From assembly GCA_963720945.1 (NCBI GenBank), contig CAVRHH010000012.1, positions 62,001-126,000 of the forward strand: a stretch of DNA of 64,000 nt, given 5' to 3'. Origin of the DNA: Bog-532 sp963720945 (GTDB taxonomy: Bacteria; Actinomycetota; Actinomycetes; Streptosporangiales; Streptosporangiaceae). Shown here piece by piece: positions 1 to 7,821 of the stretch. The first letter of the stretch is position 1. The number at the start of each line of letters is the position of its first letter. The notes beneath the pieces are model-generated. The model was not told the origin of the DNA. It saw nothing but the letters and a program-made list of their open reading frames with translations, and did no database searches. Both the position numbers and the translations under genes were made by a program.

Positions 1-435
1 ATCGCGTGATCCGCGCGTAGTTTGCCAGCACTTAGAGGTCTCCGGGGAGCTGAGTATGGAGGTTCTTTACCCGCCCATAGAGGAGTCCCCCGGGGGCCAG
101 GCGCCGGTGTCGGCCCGCAACGCAGCTGCGCCGCGAGGGTCGCCACTGGTCAACGAAACGTATCACGGGCCTCTCATCTACGGTGAAGGGGTCGCTCGTG
201 AAAGCTATCACAAAGTTCTTTGCTCTGTCTTTACCAAAACGAGGACTTTTTCAAACCTTCGCTTTGCGATCGCCTCCCTATCGAACCGTAACAAACCAGG
301 CGTTCCTCACCCCGCGCCCGCGCTTACGGCGCCCGCAGGCCCGCGGCGCCCCGGGCCCCCGCCCGCCAGCCCCTCAGGCCCCTCCCGCCGGGCCCCTCCG
401 CCGGGGCCCCTCCCGCCGGGCGCGGGGCAGGGCAG

Positions 436-491
436 CGGTGGTACCACCGTGGACGCCATAGCGCGCCATAGCGACAACGGTGGTGCCACCG
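436..491. repeat. Pair of GGTGG/CCACC palindromes
   Basis: CGGTGGTACCACCG at 436-449 is a perfect 14-bp palindrome. CGGTGGTGCCACCG at 478-491 differs only at its central bases. Their starts are 42 bp apart, close to four helical turns, and between them lies a short direct repeat (GCCATAGCG twice). The arrangement resembles a two-site operator, but no gene start lies next to it, so a repeat relic is equally likely. Confidence 0.45.
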
Positions 492-720
492 TAGACGTAA
501 GCGACGGAACGCGGGGGCCTGCGCAGACGGGCGCCCGTGGCTGAGATGGGACCACTGGGGCGGGTGAGCCCTGCAGGTGGCGGGTGCGATCGCGGTGTAC
601 GAAAGCGAACCCTGCTCGCGGGCCGGCTCCGGCACCGCTGCGGGGCGGGTGCCATCTGCGGGAACAGCGTCGGCCAAGGTGCCGCCCGCACCCCACGCCC
701 TTGTACGTAAAGATGTCTCT

Positions 721-797
721 GCCGCGACGGGGGTGTACGTAGAGGTGCCTAATGCCGCGACGGGGGTGCACGTAGAGGTGCCTCTGCCGCGACCGGG
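721..797. repeat. 33-bp direct repeats, about 2.3 copies
   Basis: Copies begin at 721, 754 and 786 (the last is partial). The unit starts GCCGCGACGGGGGTG and ends CGTAGAGGTGCCT; the first two copies differ mainly at one base of the TACGTAG core. A weaker relative precedes them at about 700. No coding or secondary-structure role is evident. Confidence 0.6.
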
Positions 798-916
798 ATC
801 TACGCTCATTAGGTGCCCTCTGCGCAGGTGGCGAGGGGGCTAGCTGGGGTGGAGGCGGGAACCCGGGCAGGCCTGTGAAGGCTCCGCTTACTCGCCCGGC
901 TCAGGCTCCGCCCGGG

Positions 917-1400
917 TCAGGGCCGGCCTCGCTCCATGGGAACGAGCGCAATGGCGTCATCGCTCACAGGCCGGCGGTGGGCAAAGGCGCCAATGCACAC
1001 GTTGGCGTGTCCGATGGCAAATGGCAAAATCCCCGCAGGAACCGCCATGTCGACGGCCTGGCGGCGGCGGGTTTCACCGACCCGGAAGTACCGTTTCGTA
1101 GCGTCCATGGACGTGTGGTCCATCAACTCGCGCAGCATGTTGATGGGGACACCGGCGTCAGCGTGCCGCTGTGCATAGGTTATCTGCTGTTGATCTTGAA
1201 GCGCCTGGTAGTTGATGGTTCGGCTGCTCAGCGACGTGAGTGACGTGGGTGACGTGGGGAGGGTGCCGGGCGGGCCGCGGAGCTTGTCGCGTTCGGTGCG
1301 GAGCCGGCGGATCTCGTCCCGGGCGATGGCGAGGCCGGAAGGGCAATCTGCGCAACTGCGACGAGCCGCTCTTATGGCCAACCTGCTGGAGGCCAACGCA
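917..1400 (-). pseudogene. Tyrosine recombinase (integrase) C-terminal fragment
   Basis: The minus-strand frame contains TYAQRHADAGVPINMLRELM followed by DHTSMDATKRYF. This matches the end of the catalytic domain of tyrosine site-specific recombinases, where a conserved H-x-L-R box, the GH/DH motif and the nucleophilic Tyr (here in KRYF) occur. The expected HxLRH residues just before TYAQRH are gone; the frame instead runs into a Thr/Ser/Leu stretch encoded by a 9-bp tandem repeat (about 1231-1259). Upstream only a short helix-like piece rich in Arg and Glu is legible. The N-terminal core-binding domain is missing, so this is a dead fragment, probably of a Tn554-like or integrative element. 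Confidence 0.7.
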
Positions 1401-1524
1401 CAGAACTTGCTGGGCGCGGTCTCGCCCGTGCTGGTCTGGCAGGGGGCGCAGGGCCAAGGGCATGACCACCATGGATCTGCCCGCGACCGGCCGCTAGTAT
1501 CAGTGGTGTGGAAGGAGTTTAGTC

Positions 1525-1851
1525 ATGACACCCCGGAGCAAAGACAAGCCGAGCAAGCCAGGTCCGCCGCGATGGGCAATGATTTACATTCTGGTCCTCG
1601 GGGTCCTCATTGCGTGGGGAAGCCTCATCGCTCTGCATGGTTACCGCCAATGGTGGGTGCTGACCTTTTTTAGCCTGGCCGCTGCCGGCATTCTCGGGGG
1701 CAGCATCAAGCATCGAATGGGCAGCAGAGGTCCCCTCAACTTACCTGCCCGCCGGAGACACACATCATTCCAATCGTGGCAGACACGACCGTGGTGCCAT
1801 TGGTTCCGGCGTCGTCGGCAAGTTTCGCCGCTAGCTGTTGTTGTGGGGTAG
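1525..1851 (+). CDS. Small membrane protein, unknown function
   Basis: A 108-residue ORF with a good ribosome site (GGAAGGAG eight bases before the ATG). It has a charged, Lys/Pro-rich N-terminus, then two hydrophobic segments at roughly residues 18-38 and 43-62. The C-terminal 45 residues are Arg/Trp-rich and do not look like a conserved domain, so the natural end may have been altered. I do not recognise a family. It lies between integrase debris and the WecA-like gene and may be a passenger gene. Confidence 0.45.
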   Translation: MTPRSKDKPSKPGPPRWAMIYILVLGVLIAWGSLIALHGYRQWWVLTFFSLAAAGILGGSIKHRMGSRGPLNLPARRRHTSFQSWQTRPWCHWFRRRRQVSPLAVVVG

Positions 1852-1912
1852 CCGAACGGCCACAGCACGTCAGTCCTGTGATCACTGCCGCCGCGACTGT
1901 TGTCTTGGTCAT
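1736..1912 (-). CDS. Possible small lipoprotein-like ORF
   Basis: A 58-codon minus-strand ORF starts ATG-ACC and encodes a short hydrophobic Ala/Val/Ile stretch followed by a Cys pair (GLTCC) and a Gln/Ala-rich polar tail. This is loosely like a lipoprotein signal. It overlaps the end of the plus-strand ORF at 1525-1851, so at most one of the overlapping parts is likely real. There is no clear ribosome site. Listed because it is too short for routine ORF calling. Confidence 0.18.
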   Translation of the reverse strand: MTKTTVAAAVITGLTCCGRSATPQQQLAAKLADDAGTNGTTVVSATIGMMCVSGGQVS

Positions 1913-2212
1913 GTCATGCTTTTCCCGGTTTCATCGGTACCGAAGTAGCTGGCAACTGGCCCTCCCGTTGTCCACGGGCTGCCGCCCTGGACCCCGCGTC
2001 CCAGGGGCCTTGGCGGTCCCCAGTGTTTATTACCCCCGGTGCTCCGCGCCCGCGACTGGCCCTTCGCCAGCACCACGCGCGGGGACACCCCGCACCTGGA
2101 TCCTCCCCGAACAACGGCCCGGCACGGGCCACACACCCCCCTGCACCGGCACGCCCGCCCGTGTGGGCGCGACGACGGGCCGCGAGGGGCCGGCCGGGAG
2201 CGCGGCGGACGG
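1913..2212. other. Intergenic stretch, nothing recognised
   Basis: Between the small ORFs and the stop of the WecA-like gene. Frames on both strands are Pro/Arg-rich and unconvincing. I found no clear hairpin terminator for the WecA-like gene here. Confidence 0.5.
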
Positions 2213-3790
2213 TCAGCCCTGGGGGGTGGCGGAGGTGCGCTCGCGGGGCGGGAAGGGGGAACCCGGGCTCGCGGGGCTGCCTCCGGGGATCGCTCCAGGC
2301 CGGGAGGCGCCTGCCGGAACGGGGCCGCCCGGAACGGGGCCGGACGGGGCGCCGGTGGCCGCGGGGGCGGTTCCGGGCAGGGCGCTGCCTGGGGAGCCGC
2401 CGGGCCGGGCGGCGGATCCGGGTACGGCGTTACCGGGGACGCCTGGGCCAGCCATGCCAGGGACACCTGGGCCGACGTTACCGGGGACGCCTGGGCCAGC
2501 CATGCCAGGGACACCTGGGCCGGCGTTACCGGGGACGCCTGGGCCGACGTTACCGGGGACGCCTGGGCCAGCCATGCCGGGCCGCGGGCCGCTCCCGGCC
2601 GCGGCGCTGGCGTGGGCACCGGGCCCGGCGGGGACCGCGCCGCGGCTGGTGCCGCGGGTGCGGCGGCCGGTGCTGCGGAGACGGGCCGGGCGGAGCCGCG
2701 GCATGGTAACCAGGAGCAGCACGAGCACGGCCGCCACGGTCAGCGCGACCAGCACGATCAGATCCGTGCGGACCAGCGACAGGGACACCACAGCAGCGGT
2801 GAACAGGGCCGCCCACAGGTACATGATCAGCACGCTCTGCCGGTGTGAATGACCCACACTGAGCAGCCGGTGATGCAGGTGCTTCTTGTCCGCGGCGAAC
2901 GGCGACATCCCGGCCCTCGTGCGGCGGGCGACCGCCATCAGCAGGTCGGCGTACGGGATCACCAGGATCGCGGCGGGCAGCAGCACGGGCAGGATGGTCG
3001 GATACCGGTTGACCGTGGTGTGGCTGTAGTGGATCAGCACGCTGGGGTCCAGCATCGCCGTGCTGGACAGCGGGACGTAGGCGAGCAGCAGCCCCAGGAG
3101 CATGGCGCCGGTGTCGCCCATGAAGATCGTCGCCGGATAGAAGTTGTGCGGCAGGAACCCGATGCACATCCCGGCCAGCAGCGCGGCGACCAGGGCGGGA
3201 ACCGACTGCGAGTGGATGCCGACGACACGGGCGAGGGTGTAGGAGTAAACGAGGAACGAGCAGGCCGCGATGGCGACGATGCCGGCGGCGAGCCCGTCGA
3301 GCCCGTCGATGAAGTTGACCGCGTTGATCGTGACCACGACGAGCAGGATGGTCAGCGTCAGGCCCAGCTGGGGCGGCAGGATGAAGACGCCGCCGCTCGG
3401 CTCGGGCACCCAGGAGAGCACAACCTGGCTCCAGACCAGGATGGCGCCCGCGGCCACCTGCGCGGCGAGCTTGCTGATCGCGCCCATGCCCCAGCGGTCG
3501 TCGATGATCCCGGTGATCACCAGCACGCCGCCGGCCAGCAGCAGGCCGGGGACCGTCCGCGGTGACGGGAACGCCTGGCGGAGGTAGGTGAGCTGGTTAG
3601 CGACGAGCAGGCCCGCGGCCAGGCCGCCGTACATGGCCACGCCGCCGAGCAGGGGCGTAGGCACGACGTGCACATCCCGGGTACGGGCAGCATGCATCGT
3701 GCCGGTGGCGATGGCGCCGCGCCGGACCAGCGGCGTCAGCAGATAGGTTGCCGCGGCCGCGAGCAGCAGCGCGAGAACGTACTCCCGCAC
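2213..3790 (-). CDS. WecA/MraY-type glycosyl-1-phosphate transferase with repeat tail
   Basis: Polytopic membrane enzyme of glycosyltransferase family 4, which moves a sugar-1-phosphate from a UDP-sugar to a C55 polyprenyl phosphate to start cell-wall glycan synthesis. Family motifs are present in order: LGGVAMYGG near the N-terminus, the acidic GIIDDRWG, NAVNFIDGLDGLA, FMGDTGA and the His-rich KKHLHHRLL, with about ten or eleven hydrophobic segments between. This matches actinobacterial WecA/Rfe homologues at the usual place downstream of tsaC. The C-terminal 160 residues or so are unusual: a Pro/Gly/Ala tail with at least seven copies of an octapeptide GPGVPG(N/M)(A/V). The tail presumably extends from the last membrane helix; its role is unknown. 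The ATG start at 3790 leads straight into the first helix. Confidence 0.88.
   Translation of the reverse strand: MREYVLALLLAAAATYLLTPLVRRGAIATGTMHAARTRDVHVVPTPLLGGVAMYGGLAAGLLVANQLTYLRQAFPSPRTVPGLLLAGGVLVITGIIDDRWGMGAISKLAAQVAAGAILVWSQVVLSWVPEPSGGVFILPPQLGLTLTILLVVVTINAVNFIDGLDGLAAGIVAIAACSFLVYSYTLARVVGIHSQSVPALVAALLAGMCIGFLPHNFYPATIFMGDTGAMLLGLLLAYVPLSSTAMLDPSVLIHYSHTTVNRYPTILPVLLPAAILVIPYADLLMAVARRTRAGMSPFAADKKHLHHRLLSVGHSHRQSVLIMYLWAALFTAAVVSLSLVRTDLIVLVALTVAAVLVLLLVTMPRLRPARLRSTGRRTRGTSRGAVPAGPGAHASAAAGSGPRPGMAGPGVPGNVGPGVPGNAGPGVPGMAGPGVPGNVGPGVPGMAGPGVPGNAVPGSAARPGGSPGSALPGTAPAATGAPSGPVPGGPVPAGASRPGAIPGGSPASPGSPFPPRERTSATPQG
2425..2582. repeat. 24-bp coding tandem repeats in the wecA-like tail
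   Basis: Alternating units containing GTTACCGGGGACGCCTGGG and ATGCCAGGGACACCTGGG (plus-strand reading), each encoding the octapeptide GPGVPG plus two residues. Near-identity of the copies suggests recent expansion by slippage or recombination. Confidence 0.8.
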
Positions 3791-3864
3791 GTCAGGTCAG
3801 CCCGCCGCGACACAGTTGCCGGACATCAACAGCCACTTTAGCTCGCGCCGCAAACTGCCGGCCG

Positions 3865-4830
3865 CTATTCGCCGGCTGGGCCCTTCGTGTCCATGGGGGC
3901 TTCGGTGCCCACGGGGGCTTCGGCAGGGGCGGATTCCGTGACATCCGGGGAGGCCGGCGGGACCGAGGGGGCGGCTGACTCCAGCGGGTGCGCCGCCGGG
4001 GCGGCGGGGGCGGCTGACTCCAGCGGGTGCGCCGCCGGGGCGGCGGGGGCGGCTGACTCCAGCGGGTGCGGAGCGGCGGGCTTGGCGGGCGTCTGCGCAG
4101 TCCCGTTCGGCTGCCCGGGCTCGGCCGGCTCGTCCGCCGCACCGGTCGGCGAGCCGGAAGCGGGCACGTCCTCCCCGGTCACCAGCGCCGCCACCTCGCG
4201 GAGCCGGTCCATCGGGATGGCCCCGGCCCGCAGCAGCCGCGGCACGGAACCCGTGAGGTCGATGATGGTGGACGCCACCGCGCCGGGGCAGGGGCCGCCG
4301 TCCAGGTACACCGCGACCGACTCACCCAGCTGCTCCATCGCCTCGTCCGCCGTGGTGGCGGCCGGGTTGCCGGTGATGTTCGCGCTGCTCACCGCGAGTG
4401 GGCCGGTCCGCTTCAGCAGGTCCAGGGCGACCGCGTGCAGCGGCATACGCACCGCCACCGTGCCGCGGGTGTCCCCCAGATCCCAGGCCAGCGTCGGGCT
4501 GGCCCGGGAGACCAGGGTCAGGCCACCCGGCCAGAACTGGTCGACCAGATCCTGGCCGAACGCACCCCAGTCTTCGACCAGCGCGGTCGCGGCGCGGACC
4601 GTACCGACGAGCACCGGGGGTGGCATGTTCCGGCCACGCCCCTTGGCCGCCAGCAGCCGACTGACCGCCCACGGCGTAAAGGCGTCGGCGCCGATGCCGT
4701 AGACCGTGTCGGTCGGCAGGACGATCAGCTCGCCCTTGCTCACCGCGGCGGTGGCCGCGGCGATCCCGGCCTCCCGCTGCTGCGGGTCGGAGCAGTCGTA
4801 ACGTTCGCTCATGGCCGCTAATCCCGTCAT
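3865..4830 (-). CDS. Threonylcarbamoyl-AMP synthase (Sua5/YrdC family)
   Basis: Makes threonylcarbamoyl-AMP from threonine, bicarbonate and ATP, the first step of the t6A37 modification of ANN-decoding tRNAs. The YrdC fold is clear: KGELIVLPTDTVYGIGADAF, an AAKGRG nucleotide-binding segment, RMPLHAVALDLL, and PLAVSSANITGNPAATT. The chosen ATG at 4830 overlaps the prmC stop (ATGA), giving an N-terminus MTGLAAMSERY; the internal ATG at 4812 is an alternative. The YrdC core ends near residue 215 and is followed by a tail of about 100 residues, acidic and Ala/Pro-rich, with three copies of HPLESAAPAAPAA. Typical short homologues lack this tail. Confidence 0.93.
   Translation of the reverse strand: MTGLAAMSERYDCSDPQQREAGIAAATAAVSKGELIVLPTDTVYGIGADAFTPWAVSRLLAAKGRGRNMPPPVLVGTVRAATALVEDWGAFGQDLVDQFWPGGLTLVSRASPTLAWDLGDTRGTVAVRMPLHAVALDLLKRTGPLAVSSANITGNPAATTADEAMEQLGESVAVYLDGGPCPGAVASTIIDLTGSVPRLLRAGAIPMDRLREVAALVTGEDVPASGSPTGAADEPAEPGQPNGTAQTPAKPAAPHPLESAAPAAPAAHPLESAAPAAPAAHPLESAAPSVPPASPDVTESAPAEAPVGTEAPMDTKGPAGE
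3971..4070. repeat. 39-bp coding tandem repeats in the tsaC tail
   Basis: Three nearly identical 39-bp units starting at 3971, 4010 and 4049, each encoding HPLESAAPAAPAA or a close variant on the minus strand. The unit keeps the frame, so copy-number changes would only lengthen or shorten the tail. Confidence 0.85.
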
Positions 4831-5735
4831 CCTTCGGCTCGCTCGCCCGGCCAGGTGGCGGTGACGAAACGGTCCCGCCGGGCCAGGTCCTTGTGGTTGC
4901 GTGTGTCGCGCCAGCCGGCTTCCTCGCAGAACACCCAATACACCGCGGCTCCCTGGGGCGCGCCGTGCTCGACGGCGACTACGCCACCCGGGCGCAGCAG
5001 CCGGCGCGCGACGCGCTCGACGCCGCGGATCGCGTCCAGCCCGTCCGCGCCGCTCCACAACGCGGCCGGCGGGTCGTATTCTCCCACCTCGGGCGGCACC
5101 GACGCACCGACCGGAATATACGGCGGGTTACTGATCACCAGATCGGCCTTGCCGTCCAGCGCACCGAGGTCCGCGGCGCCGGGCTCCCCGCCGCGGGCCG
5201 TCCCGGTGAAGTCCGTGCCGTGCAGCGTCACCCGGCCCTTGGTGTACGGCGCGGCCGCGGCGACGCGGCCGATGTTGCGCTCCGTCCAGGTACGCGCGAT
5301 CGGGTCGGCTTCCACCGCGTGCACGCGGGCGCGCGGCACTTCCTGGGCGATGGCCAGCGCGATCGCACCGGACCCGGTGCCCAGGTCCACGACGAGCGGC
5401 TCGGCCACGTCCATCTCGCGCAGCCGGTCGATGGCCCAGCCCGTCATCACCTCGGTCTCGGGCCGCGGCACGAACACGCCGGGGCCGACCTCAAGCTCCA
5501 GGTAACGGAAGTACGCCAGCCCGGTGATGTGCTGCAGCGGCTCGCGGGCGGCACGCCGCCCGACGCCTTCCCAGAAGCGCGCGTCGAACGCGGAGTCGGG
5601 CACCGTGTGCAGCTCGGTCCGGCGCACGCCGTGCACGTGCGCCGCGATCAGCTCCGCTTCGGCCCGCGGCGATTCCACCCCGGCCTCCGCGAGCCGGGCC
5701 GCGGCGAGCGCGATCTCATCCAGCAACAGGCTCAC
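4827..5735 (-). CDS. Release factor glutamine methyltransferase
   Basis: Methylates the Gln of the GGQ motif in release factors RF1 and RF2, using S-adenosylmethionine. The SAM-binding motif LVVDLGTGSGAIALAIA and the substrate-glutamine motif SNPPYIP are both present, after the N-terminal helical domain that holds the release factor. Length (302 residues) is normal. It sits between its substrate gene prfA and tsaC, as is usual in actinobacteria, and its stop overlaps the tsaC start by four bases. Confidence 0.95.
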   Translation of the reverse strand: MSLLLDEIALAAARLAEAGVESPRAEAELIAAHVHGVRRTELHTVPDSAFDARFWEGVGRRAAREPLQHITGLAYFRYLELEVGPGVFVPRPETEVMTGWAIDRLREMDVAEPLVVDLGTGSGAIALAIAQEVPRARVHAVEADPIARTWTERNIGRVAAAAPYTKGRVTLHGTDFTGTARGGEPGAADLGALDGKADLVISNPPYIPVGASVPPEVGEYDPPAALWSGADGLDAIRGVERVARRLLRPGGVVAVEHGAPQGAAVYWVFCEEAGWRDTRNHKDLARRDRFVTATWPGERAEG

Positions 5736-5753
5736 CCGAACGGCTCCCGCTGC

Positions 5754-6848
5754 TCACGTGCCGGACTTCCCGTCGTCGCCGAGCTTTTCGGCCATTTCGG
5801 CGTCGGCGAGGGAGTCAATCACCGCGTCCAGGTCACCGTCGATGACCTGGTCCAGGTTGTAGGCCTTGTAGCCCACCCGGTGATCGGAGATCCGGTTCTC
5901 CGGGAAGTTGTAGGTGCGGACCCGCTCGGACCGGTCGACGGTCCGGACCTGGCTGCGGCGCTCCGCCGCGGCCTTCTCGTCGGCCTCGTGCTGCGCCTGG
6001 GCCAGCAGGCGGGCGCGCAGGATCCGCATCGCCTGCTCCTTGTTCTGCAGCTGGCTCTTCTCGTTCTGGCAGGAGACGACGATGCCGGTCGGGATGTGGG
6101 TAAGGCGGACGGCGGAGTCGGTGGTGTTCACGCTCTGGCCGCCCGGGCCGGAGGAGCGGAAGACGTCGACCCGGACGTCGTTCGGGTCGATGGCGACCTC
6201 GACCTGCCCGGCTTCCGGCATGACCAGGACACCCGCGGCCGAGGTGTGGATGCGGCCCTGGGACTCGGTGACCGGGACCCGCTGGACCCGGTGCACGCCG
6301 CCTTCGAACTTCAGCCGCGCCCAGGCACCCTGCCCGGGCCCAGATGGCGAGGCACCCTTCTTGCCGGCCTTCACCGCGAGGGTCGCGGCCTTAACGCCGC
6401 CGAGGCCGGTAACGTTGGAGTCGAGGACTTCGGTGGCCCAGTGGTGACGCTCGGCGTAGCGCTGGTACATGCGCAGCAGGTCCCCGGCGAACAGCGCGGA
6501 CTCGTCACCGCCCTCACCCGCCTTGATCTCCAGGATCACGTCCCGGCCGTCGTTGGGGTCGCGGGGGGCGAGCATCCGCCGCAACTGCTCGCCAAGCTCG
6601 GCGTGGCGGGCCTTGAGCTGGTCCGCCTCGGCGGCGAAGGACGGATCCTCGGCCCCGAGCTCGCGCGCCGCCGCCTCGTCGGCCCCGGTCTGCTGCCATT
6701 CGGTGTAGGCATTCACGATCGGGGTCAGCTCGGCGTAACGCCGGCCGAAGTCGCGGGCCTTGTCGGGGTCGGCGTGCAGGCCGGGATCGGCCAGGGCACG
6801 CTCCAGCTCGGCGTGCTCAGACGCCAGCTCACCGAGCCGGTCGAACAC
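5754..6848 (-). CDS. Peptide chain release factor 1
   Basis: Recognises UAA and UAG stop codons and triggers peptide release. The catalytic loop SSGPGGQSVNTTDSAVRL holds the GGQ motif, and the codon-recognition domain precedes it. I chose the GTG at 6848 (MFDRLGELASEHAELE): it matches the N-terminus of other actinobacterial RF1 proteins and lies six bases after GGAGGA. The ATG two codons upstream touches that ribosome site and the longer frame adds unrelated residues. First of the prfA-prmC-tsaC-wecA run, downstream of rpmE. Confidence 0.93.
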   Translation of the reverse strand: MFDRLGELASEHAELERALADPGLHADPDKARDFGRRYAELTPIVNAYTEWQQTGADEAAARELGAEDPSFAAEADQLKARHAELGEQLRRMLAPRDPNDGRDVILEIKAGEGGDESALFAGDLLRMYQRYAERHHWATEVLDSNVTGLGGVKAATLAVKAGKKGASPSGPGQGAWARLKFEGGVHRVQRVPVTESQGRIHTSAAGVLVMPEAGQVEVAIDPNDVRVDVFRSSGPGGQSVNTTDSAVRLTHIPTGIVVSCQNEKSQLQNKEQAMRILRARLLAQAQHEADEKAAAERRSQVRTVDRSERVRTYNFPENRISDHRVGYKAYNLDQVIDGDLDAVIDSLADAEMAEKLGDDGKSGT

Positions 6849-6932
6849 CGTCATTCCTCCATGTGAATCCGCGGGATGGCCGGTCACAGCCGCCTCCCGC
6901 GCCCGGACGCGTCAACGCCCGGGAAACGCGAC

Positions 6933-6977
6933 ATCGGGCTGAGCTTCCCGCGGCGTCCGCGGGAAACCCAGCCCGAT
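6933..6977 (-). terminator. Hairpin terminator after rpmE
   Basis: Two nested perfect arms: ATCGGGCT (6933-6940) with AGCCCGAT (6970-6977), and inside them TTCCCGCGG (6945-6953) with CCGCGGGAA (6957-6965) around a CGT loop. It lies between the rpmE stop and the prfA start, so it can separate the two transcripts. There is no U-tract, which is common in high-GC actinobacteria. Confidence 0.7.
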
Positions 6978-7042
6978 CATGATGAGCTCGTGGGCCGGGC
7001 GCGCCGGGGGCGCCTGGGCGCGCCCAGGGCTCAGGCGCGGGC

Positions 7043-7267
7043 CTACTTGCTGTTGCCCGCGGCCTTCTTGCCGAAGCGCCGCTCGAACCGCGCGACGCGG
7101 CCACCGGTGTCCAGGATCTTCTGCTTGCCCGTGTAGAACGGGTGGCACGCGGAGCAGACGTCGGTGTGGATCACGCCGTTGGCGGCGGTGCTGTGCGTGG
7201 TGAACGTGTTCCCGCAGGTGCAGGTCACCGTGGTGGGGACGTACTTCGGGTGAATGTCAGGCTTCAC
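7043..7267 (-). CDS. 50S ribosomal protein L31 (zinc type)
   Basis: Small ribosomal protein L31. The chosen GTG at 7267 gives 74 residues starting MKPDIHPKY, the family N-terminus, with AGGAG about eight bases upstream. Four cysteines (TCTCGNTF and CSACHPF) form the zinc site, so this is the C+ paralogue, which in actinobacteria is usually swapped for a zinc-free copy under zinc starvation. A much longer upstream reading of the same frame is not credible. In most actinobacteria rho precedes rpmE; here an unrelated divergent gene does. Confidence 0.95.
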   Translation of the reverse strand: MKPDIHPKYVPTTVTCTCGNTFTTHSTAANGVIHTDVCSACHPFYTGKQKILDTGGRVARFERRFGKKAAGNSK

Positions 7268-7821
7268 GTGAATTAACTCCTGCCTCGGGCGGTCGCCGGG
7301 TCGCCGGAGCCGAGCACCGTCAGGGGCTGGCTGTGCTGGCGTGAACCGGTACCGCGTGGTCGCGGCTTCTAGTGTGCCAGACGCTGTAACACATCGTGGC
7401 CCGTGCTGATTCCCGGCCGCCGATGCGCTGGCTCCCGCCCTGATTCCGGGCCGCCGATGCGCCCGGCTGCTCCGCTTCCCGGCCGCTGATGCCCCCGGCC
7501 GCTCCCCCGCCGGGGGCGCCTGGGGCGTCTGGAGCGCATGCCCGCCGTCACCGGCGCTGCGGCGGTCCGGCGCGGCGCACCTCTTCCCGGAGCGACGCCC
7601 TTCGCTTTCAATGAAAGGGTGCGGAAAGCCGGGAAAGCGCTGATTCCGGCCGGGCGAGGCAGCGGCCGGTCCTCCGGCATGAGGTTCGGCACACCGTCGG
7701 CAAAAATCGCGGAATTGTAACGGAAGCTCATACATGATCACGCGGAAATTAATGAACCGCCCGCCGATTCTTTTCGTGGTCACGGGCAGGGGGACAGCTG
7801 ATAAGGCCCGGGAGGACACGG
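7268..7821. other. Divergent intergenic region with 33-bp repeats
   Basis: About 550 bases between rpmE and the divergent gene at 7822. Positions about 7407-7495 hold an imperfect tandem repeat of period 33-34 (cores CGGCCGCCGATGCG at two places and a weaker third). The part next to 7822 is more A/T-rich and probably holds that gene's promoter. No protein-coding frame here is convincing. Confidence 0.5.

Larger units (their letters stand above)
1..916. other. Gene-free stretch with short repeats
   Basis: I see no supportable gene here. Open frames exist on both strands but lack family-like sequence, have poor starts and are rich in Pro, Arg and Gly, as expected of chance frames in GC-rich DNA. 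The first 300 bases are more A/T-rich than the rest. The stretch contains the palindrome pair and 33-bp repeats listed separately. Confidence 0.6.

Noticed and set aside
307..809. Overlapping minus-strand ORFs of 105-161 codons
   Set aside because: They read through palindromes and direct repeats, have no starts with ribosome sites and no recognisable domain.
4893..6866. 657-codon plus-strand open frame
   Set aside because: Antisense to prmC and prfA, both unmistakable on the minus strand; a GC-bias artefact.
7012..7028. 16-bp palindrome CCTGGGCG/CGCCCAGG after rpmE
   Set aside because: Likely a secondary hairpin of the same terminator region; the stronger nested hairpin at 6933-6977 explains termination.
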